From Mytilus californianus (Eukaryota > Mollusca > Bivalvia > Mytilida > Mytilidae), in NCBI RefSeq assembly GCF_021869535.1, contig NW_026262668.1:12012348-12076347 (forward strand): DNA of 64,000 bases, written 5' to 3'. The notes beneath the pieces were generated by a model. The model saw only the letters and a list, made by a program, of their open reading frames with translations. It had not been told where the DNA came from and did no database searches. Each line of letters starts with the position of its first letter. Positions within the stretch are counted from its first letter, which is position 1. This document shows positions 39,201 to 48,200 of this stretch, in pieces. The translations under genes and the position numbers were made by a program.

Positions 39201-42200
39201 TTTATACCTATGGAAAAGTAATTTTATAGGAATACCCTATTTTCCTAGACTAGGATCACAGGGTTCTCAACATGGGTTTTAGGGAATAAACTTGCTATTG
39301 GGATTTCAAAAAAAAAAATTGGTGAAATAGCAATTCATTGATATATTTATCATTTTAAAAAGGGGCCCATTCCAGCTGAATGTCTGTGTATACTTTCATA
39401 AAGGAAGAGACCCTGGGCTAGATAAATACGGTAGTATGTATTTCCTGTTGCCTGTCACTCACTTTTTGGTACTGAACTTAAATTTGAAGCATATTAAAGA
39501 TAAACACTGTTTTAGTAAACATGTATGTAACTTTTGGCATTAGCAAAAGTACATCCAAATTGCTGAATTTTCCGTTTCCGTTCTTGTACTTTAGTTTGCC
39601 TCAACCAAAATGCTTATTACCATAAAACACAGATCAAGTTTGAATTTGGGTGGCATCACTTTTACAGTTATATATATAAAAATAAGGAGATGTGGTATGA
39701 TTGCCAATGAGACACCTATCCACCAAAGTTCAAATGAAGTGGATGTAAGCAATTATAGGCAACCGTACGGCGTTCAACAATGAGAAAAACCCATACCGCA
39801 TAGTCTGCTATAAAAGGCCCCAACATGAAAAATATGAAACAATTCAATTGAGAAAACTAATGGCCTAATTTATAACAAAACAACTTATGAAAAACAAATA
39901 TGACAGACATGAACCAACAACAACCACTGAACTACAGGCTCCTGACTAGGGACAGGCATATAAAGAATGTGGCGTGGTTTGTTGGTTAAAAATTAAACTT
40001 TTATAGATGGAAGATATAGAGATTGGGAAGAATCCTATAGATTTTCTGGTCAAAAGATCAAAGGTCAAGGTCACAACTGGTAAAAAAAAGACTGCAAATT
40101 ACAAATACATAACAAAATAATTGCTTTTTTGTCTTGCCTGCGACAAAATTTGCAGAATGCAAGACATAGAGATTACAATCTGGTGGCATAAACTATTTGT
40201 ATTAAGCTTTATATTTCAGAGGGTAGTAGACCTGGAGGCTTCATATTTTGGTTACAGATGCCTTATGGTACAAAGTTTCTGTCTGTCATATTTCCTTTGT
40301 CCTTGACCTCATTTTCATGGTTAAGTGACTGCTTGATAAAAAAGTTTAGTTTTATTGTTTTGTGAATTTCTCACTAAATATGAGTATTAGGAAAACTATA
40401 TTTGGTGTATGGGTTCCTTGCTAGGTCTCCATGTCCGTCAGACAGGGTTCACCTGACCTTGACCTCATTTTATGGATCAGTGATCAAGGTTAAAGTCACA
40501 TGATTATTTCCATTTCTCAGATACTGTAAGCAGTAGGTCAACTAAATTTTATTGTAAGGTTTCATCTGACCGTGACCTCATTTTCATGGTTCATTGGTGA
40601 ATGTTTTTTTGTGTTTCGGCAACTTGTAAATTTTCCCTTTGATCTTACTGCCTAATATTTTTAAGATCATGGACAGGACTTGATACTCGAAAATATTAGG
40701 CTATGACGTCATGTATCAGTGCAGCAACGTCACATGTTTTTGTATATCTGCGTCAATTTATCAATGAAATGCTTCATTCATACAACCGAACAACTATCAC
40801 AACGTTTTGTACTCTTAAAAATATTTTTACTAACTTTTTCATTTTATTTCATATTCTCAACAACAAAAAAACACAGTTAAGACAAATTGCAGATAAAAAG
40901 AATAATGGCATTTTATTTCTTGATACAGACTTTATCAGCTCCAATATCAGCTAGCCCTAGCGAGCTCACTTGATATTCTTGCTGATAAAGTCAGTATCAA
41001 AAATAAATATTCCATCATTCTATATTTATCAGTTACTATAAGCAATAGGTCAACTATATTTGGTGTATGGAATGATTGAAATGTGTACATGTCTGTCTGA
41101 CAAGGTTCATATTACCTTGACCTCATTTTCATGGTTCATTGGTCAATGTTAAGATTTTGCGGTTTGATCTGTTTCCCAGGTACTATAAGAGATAGGACCA
41201 CTATATTTGGTAAAAATCTGGTTTTTTTATTTACAGACCACCATTGCCTACATAATGTACAATGATCAGGCACCAAAGAAGAGCCCTAGTCTAAACCATG
41301 GACATTCTAAAGGTAAGAATTATACTAATTAAATAAACTGTTGGAAGATGGTAGTCACTTCAAATTCTATTCATTTATTGTGTCTTGATTTTGGTATAAT
41401 TTCTTGTAGTCGTCTCTTTTCATAAATCCCTCACTGGACCACTTCCAAGACCTTAAAGTGTGGCTGGGACTATAAGTTGAGATATAAACATCTTTGCTTA
41501 TCTGGAAAGCGAAGTTTTGAATGCAGACCAACTGCAGGTTTTATATTAAAATCTCTTGCTTGCTACTTGGGTAAGGGAAACAAACAAAGAAGGATTAATT
41601 CTTTTAATGTCAACTAAGCAGTCATACATTTCATGTAGATTGTTAGCAGATTCCTCAAGATGTAATCAACAAATTCTTTTAAATTCTTCAATATTGTTCA
41701 CGTTAGGTTATTACAGAAAAATTTATGAAAAACAAGACAACATTACCTTTGTTTTTCTTGCATGCCATAATCTTTGTATATACTTTCTGCAGGGACAGTA
41801 GCATTTGATAAGACAGGGGGGTTTTGGTTGGTACACAGTACACCAGAATTTCCACCAATGAAGTCAGATGGATATTCCTGGCCTAAGTCAGCCTGTACCT
41901 TCGGTCAGACGTTTCTCTGTATTTCCATGAACTATAATATGATGGACAGAATGGGTAAGGTATTTAAAGTTTTCTTCAACCATATTTAGGAATTGAATGC
42001 TACTTTTTAAAATTTTATTGGGGTGTAAAAGCATTAACCATAGCACATTTTGTATGAAGCGTGGAAGTGCTTCATATTAAAAATGTGTGCACGATCAATG
42101 CTTTTACAACCCTAACAAATAATTAAATGAAGCATTCAATTCTTATAAATACATTTTTATTCTACAACTAGAGTTATATCAAGTTTTTCGTATGTTTTTT

Positions 42201-45200
42201 TATTCATTATTTTAACATTGTCACGAATAACAAGTGCAGTCATAGCTATTGTAATTTATACGGAAATAAAGTTTGACATTTGAGTTCCTCACGATTGTTA
42301 TCAGCCAATCAAAATGACAGATTCTGATGAAACATACATGTAATGAAATTATTAAAGAAACAACCATCAGTTTTGAAAATGATGAAACAAAAATACTAAG
42401 TGAATGTTATACATTTGGTAGGTTGGGGATACAAGTTTCTCTTCAACAAAGTTAAATTCAAAGGTACTTAAATTTTGGGATTTTGCAAGTGCAATTTAAA
42501 AATATGTGTGTGAATGAAACCCTCTATTTGATATGAAATTAAGAGATATGATAATAATGCCAATGAGAACACTAGTCCAATTGACGTGGATTTAAACAAC
42601 TATTGGTCACCTTAGGACCTTCAACAATGAGCAAAAACCATACTTTATAATGTTTATAGTCAACTTTAAAGACTGTATAACAAATTTAAAAAATAAACAG
42701 AAAAATATTATGCTTATAAGAGAATGAATACTGTAGATGTGGGAGTAAAGTGCTCATAACAGAACATCATTTTATTAGCTCATCGGGGCCAGAAGGGCCC
42801 CATGTGAGCTTATGCCATCACTTGGCGTCTGTTGTCGTCGTCGTCTGTCGTCGTCTGTCATCGTAAACTATTTAAAAAATCTTCTCCTCTAAAACTACTG
42901 GGCCAAATACCTTCAAACTTTAACTAAATGTTCCTTAGGGTATCTAGTTTATAAATTGTATCCGAAGTTTTGATCCATCGACAAACATGGCCGCCATGGC
43001 TAAAAATAGAACATAGGGGTCAAATGCAGTTTTTGGCTTATATCTCAAAAACTAAAGCTTTTAGAGCAAATCTGACATGGGGTAAATTGTTCAATGGGTC
43101 AGCTCTGAAATTTTCAGATGAATCGAACACCCATTGTTGGGTTGCTGCCACTGAATTGGTAGTTTTAACAAAATTTTGCAGTTTTTTGTTATTATTTTGA
43201 ATATTATTATAGATATATATAAACTGTAAGCAGCAATAATGTTCAGCAAAGTAAGATCTACAAAAAAGGTTAATATGACCATAATTGTCAATTGACCCCT
43301 TAAGGAGTTATTGCCCTTTAAAGACAATTTTACACAATTTGTTCATCAAGTTTGCTAACATTTAAAAATCTTCTCCTCTGAAATACAGGTGAGCGATTCA
43401 GGCTCTTGAGAGCCTCTTGTTTCATTGTCTCACCTCTATGAAGTAGTGGAGGCAAGACTTATAGGTGTACTGTTCTCTGGCCACTGCATAGTCAACAATG
43501 AATGAGTATTTGATAAGGTCAGGGTTGATTGACTTTGACACTTTTGCATATTTTACATATTAAAGTTTTATGTTAGGGTCTGTCTTAACGGAACCACTTA
43601 TAATTATGATAAGTGAATTGTATTTGGTATGCAGTTGTATTAGAATTGGCATATCTCATTCCCACAGAGATTATCTGGCCCTACAGCTTCAGTCATGGTT
43701 CATTGACTTTGAATGTTTTGCATTATTACCATTTATTAGTTTGTGATCAGGTCAGTTTAAGCTGAATCGCTAAAGGTAAATCAATGATACTGGTATTTGT
43801 TATGCAGTTGCATTAGCATAAGCACATCTATTTCCATCCATGGAGATTATATGGCCCCACCCCTTATTGATGGTCTATTGACTTTGAAATTTTTGCCTAG
43901 TATCCATTTTAAAGTTTTGACATTTTGATTTCACAATTAGCATTATACTCTTAAAATTACACACAGGAGAGACATACCCTAAATGTCAACAGTATTTAAA
44001 TATAGAAATGAGTAACAAAATGGTGATAACTCCTGCATAATTTATTCTCAGCATTTGTTATTTGCTTATGAGAAGATTCAATAACTATAAAATGTTCTAT
44101 TGTATGTTTGTAGGTTCTGTGTTCATGTATACTTATCCAAAGATATATGACACGTCTTTACCTAGTGTGTTTAGTGCTGACAACCCAGTGTTATCTAATA
44201 TGATCCTCGGCCCTAAACAACATCATGTCATGGATCCACCATGGTACAATGTTACACAGATCATATCTAAGGGAAATAACAAGTTTATGAGTTATGAGAA
44301 GTTTAGAGATTTCCATAAAGGTTTGTAGAGCTTATTTTTTTCAGTACTCCATTTAACGGGTTCAGAGTCTAATGCATTCTGGGTAATATTTTCAAAAGTA
44401 AATACCAATACGTACTGACAATGTCATAAACAATGGATATTCTACCAATGAAGTAATAATCCTTTAAGTTATGAAACTGCAAAACTTACAGTGTTAAAAT
44501 TATATATGAAATTTGCAATTGGCATTAATTTTCCAAACATATTGTGCTAAAACATTTTTTTTTCACATTTCATTTACAAGATGGGAGATATTATATTATC
44601 GGGTTATTATTAAAATTAAAAGATTTGGTATGATTGCCAATGAGATAACCGTCCACCAGAGACCAAATGACGTAGAAGGTTAGCAACTATAGGTCTAAAA
44701 AAAAAAAATATATATGATTAACAGCAACAAAGACAACCACTGAATTACAGGCTCCTGACTTTGGACAGGCACATACAGAATCTAGAGGGGTTAAACATTT
44801 TTGTGGGCGTGCCAACTCTCCCCTAACCTGGGACAGTGGTGTAACAGCACAACATGAGAACAAACTATAAAAATCAGTGCATAATTATTGTCACGTGTAG
44901 ATTTTTTATATCGCATGAGGTTGCAAGTGCAAAATATATTCTATAAGGGATACTATTCACCAAAAGTCATGCAATAACCCTTTGTTTGTATAGCAAAATT
45001 TGAAAAAATGTTTAAAAACATATATGTCACTGATGCACTATAAAAGTGCAATATCACAGAGTATTGCACGCTTACTTTTCGTTACATTCCAAGAGAAATA
45101 ATATGTCACTATACAATAAAAAGCTCTTATTTCAACTCTAAATGTTTACAATAATTCAAAATATTTGATTGATTAATTGTTTTCAGAATATTTTAATCCT

Positions 45201-48200
45201 TCCATTATAATAAAGCTAAATTGTAATATGAATATGGAACAGTCTAATACAATAACATTAACAATGTTAGTATTGATGAGTTTTGCTGATATATGCTTTT
45301 ACATATAAAGGTAATAAAAATAAGTTGCCAAATGTTCCTGTTTTTTTTTATGCCCCTGCCGCTAGGCGAAGGGGGCATTAAGTGTTACTCTTGTCTTTCT
45401 GTACGTACGTATGTACGTCCCAAAACTGGTTTCTGTTCTCTAACTTTAGATTGCCTCAAACAAATGCTATTAAACTTATACACAATGCTTATTACCATAA
45501 AACACAGATCAAGTTTGAATTTGGGTGGCGTCACTTTTATTGTTCTTTAGTTATGTCCCTTTATAACGTTATATGCAAGTGGGGGCATTATCTGTGTCCA
45601 TGGACACATTCTCCATTTATTTAAAATCAATATGCAGGCTGGTTTTTTATTGAAAGTAGTTTAAAGGCATAATATGGGATTACTAAATAATTGACCTTTG
45701 AATTGCAAAAAGAAAATAAGGAAAAAGTCTTTGATAATAAAACTATTGCTTTTCATAAATTATTCTAATTGCAATATTCTACAGATTTATATGATGGTCT
45801 ACTGTCAACTGCATTACAAGAAGATTTGTTGGTAGAGACTTGGAGAGAACATGGTTATTCACACAATGATCTGCCATCTAACTGTTCTATACAATACAAG
45901 GTCAGTAACCCTCCACACGATCAATCCGTCTATATATGTGTTACACCAGAGAGTACCTTGTACTACGCACAATGATCTGCCATTTAACTGTTCTATACAA
46001 TACAAGGTCAGTAACTCTCCAAACGGTTAATCCATCTATATATGTGTTACACCAGAGAGTACCTTGTACTACACACAATGATCTGCCATCACACTGTTCT
46101 AAACAATACAAGGTCAGTAACTCTCCACACGGTCAATCCATCTATATATGTGTTACACCAGAGAGAACATTGTACTACACACAATGATCTGCCATCTAAC
46201 TGTTCTATACAATACAAGGTCAGTAACCCTCCACACGGTCAATCCATCTATATATGTGTTACACCAGAGAGTACCTTGTACTACACACAATGATCTGCCA
46301 TCTAACTGTTCTATACAATACAAGGTCAGTAACTCTCCACAAGGTCAATCCATCTATATATGTGTTACACCAGAGAGTACATTGTACTACACACAATGAT
46401 CTGCCATCTAACTGTTCTATACAATACAAGGTCAGTTACTCTCCACAAGGTCAATCCATCTATATATGTGTTACACCAGAGAGTACATTGTACTACACAC
46501 AATGATCTGCCATCTAACTGTTCTATACAATACAAGGTCAGTTACTCTCCACACGGTCAATCCGTCTATATATGTGTTACACCAGAGAGTACCTTGTACT
46601 ACACACAATGATCTGCCATCTAACTGTTCTATACAATACAAGGTCAGTAACCCTCCACACGATCAGTCCATCTATATATGTGTTACACCAGAGAGTACAT
46701 TGTACTACACACAATGATCTGCCATCTAACTGTTCTATACAATACAAGGTCAGTAACTCTCCACACGGTCAATCCATCTATATATGTGTTACACCAGAGA
46801 GTACATTGTACTACACACAATGATCTGCCATCTAACTGTTCTATACAATACAAGGTCAGTAACTCTCCACAAGGTCAATCCGTCTATATATGTGTTACAC
46901 CAGAGAGTACATTGTACTACACACAATGATCTGCCATCTAACTGTTCTATACAATACAAGGTCAGTAACCCTCCACACGAACAATCTGTCTATATATGTG
47001 TTACACCAGAGATAACATTGTACTACACACAATGATCTGCCATCTAACTGTTCTATACAATACAAGGTCAGTAACTCTCCACACGGTCAATCCTTCTATA
47101 TATGTGTTACACCAGAGAGTACATGGTTATACACAGAACTATATGCCATCTAACTGTTCTATACAATACAAGGTCAGTAACCCTCCACACGGTCTACATT
47201 TGTGTTACACTATAAGCTTGAAGAGACATCGAGAGTACATGCACACAAAGGTCTGCTATCTAATGTTCTATACAGTACAAGGTAATCATTGGGGTGAAAG
47301 TATTTTTTATTGAATATACACCAGACAAAAAATCTCATGAAATACTAAGAAATAACCTGTGTATCAAAATAACAGAGGACTACCGTTAAAAGGCTTGTAA
47401 TTTCACGATGTGGTTTGTTTACGTTCCGCCATGTTTGTTATTGACATTGTAGAGGGCGCTCTTATCATTTTTCAAACCAACAATTTTACCCAATCCATAT
47501 TAATAAGTTATTTTTATTCAATATCAAATTAATACTGATAAATTTAAAAATTAAATGCTTCATTACAAAATTCTCGTTTCTTTTCAATGCATTGCTAAAT
47601 TTAAACTGGAATCTGCTTGAATGAAATCGTACAAAAAAAGTAAAAAAAGACAACCGTAAACCAGCTTACGATGTGTAGACTACAAAACGTAATCTGCTAC
47701 CTAATGTTGTGTGGGTTCGTGGTCTAGTGGTTAATACCGTTGGCTACAGTGCTGAAGGTCCCGAGTTCGATTCTCACTCGAGACGTCGAATTTTCAGTAC
47801 ATCAGTAGGGTGATTTTCACCCTCCCACACACATCTCTGGTATCTGGTAAACTAGATTGGATACTTCGGGGGCCTCGGTAGGTCAAATTTGTTCCCAGCT
47901 TGACCTGGAGATCAATCTTCTGAAATCTCTCCGGGTTGTCTGTTCCCGCCGAGAAGCCCTGTGGTTCTCTCCGAGTACTTTGGCTTCCTCCACCATAATA
48001 ACAGACTTCCTGGTGTCCTACACGTTCCCTTGGGCGGTGTTGGGGTGGGGATTATTCTGGTGGTTGGTTAATATTGTAAAGGACACATCTCCATTAATCC
48101 TTAGGGAGTGTAAATGGATCCGCTGTACCCTTGCAGTCAATCAAGGGGTGCGTCTACACTGGCGGAATCTCGAAGTACATACATACAATCGGTTATTATT

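Noticed and set aside
45936-47313. Series of overlapping 83-codon frames beginning MCYTRE
   Set aside because: They are the 106-bp array read in successive frames; each is identical in layout because the unit repeats. No start context or splice logic supports them.
47710-47782. Functional tRNA gene
   Set aside because: A and B boxes are present, but the acceptor and anticodon stems do not pair and a long SINE body follows.
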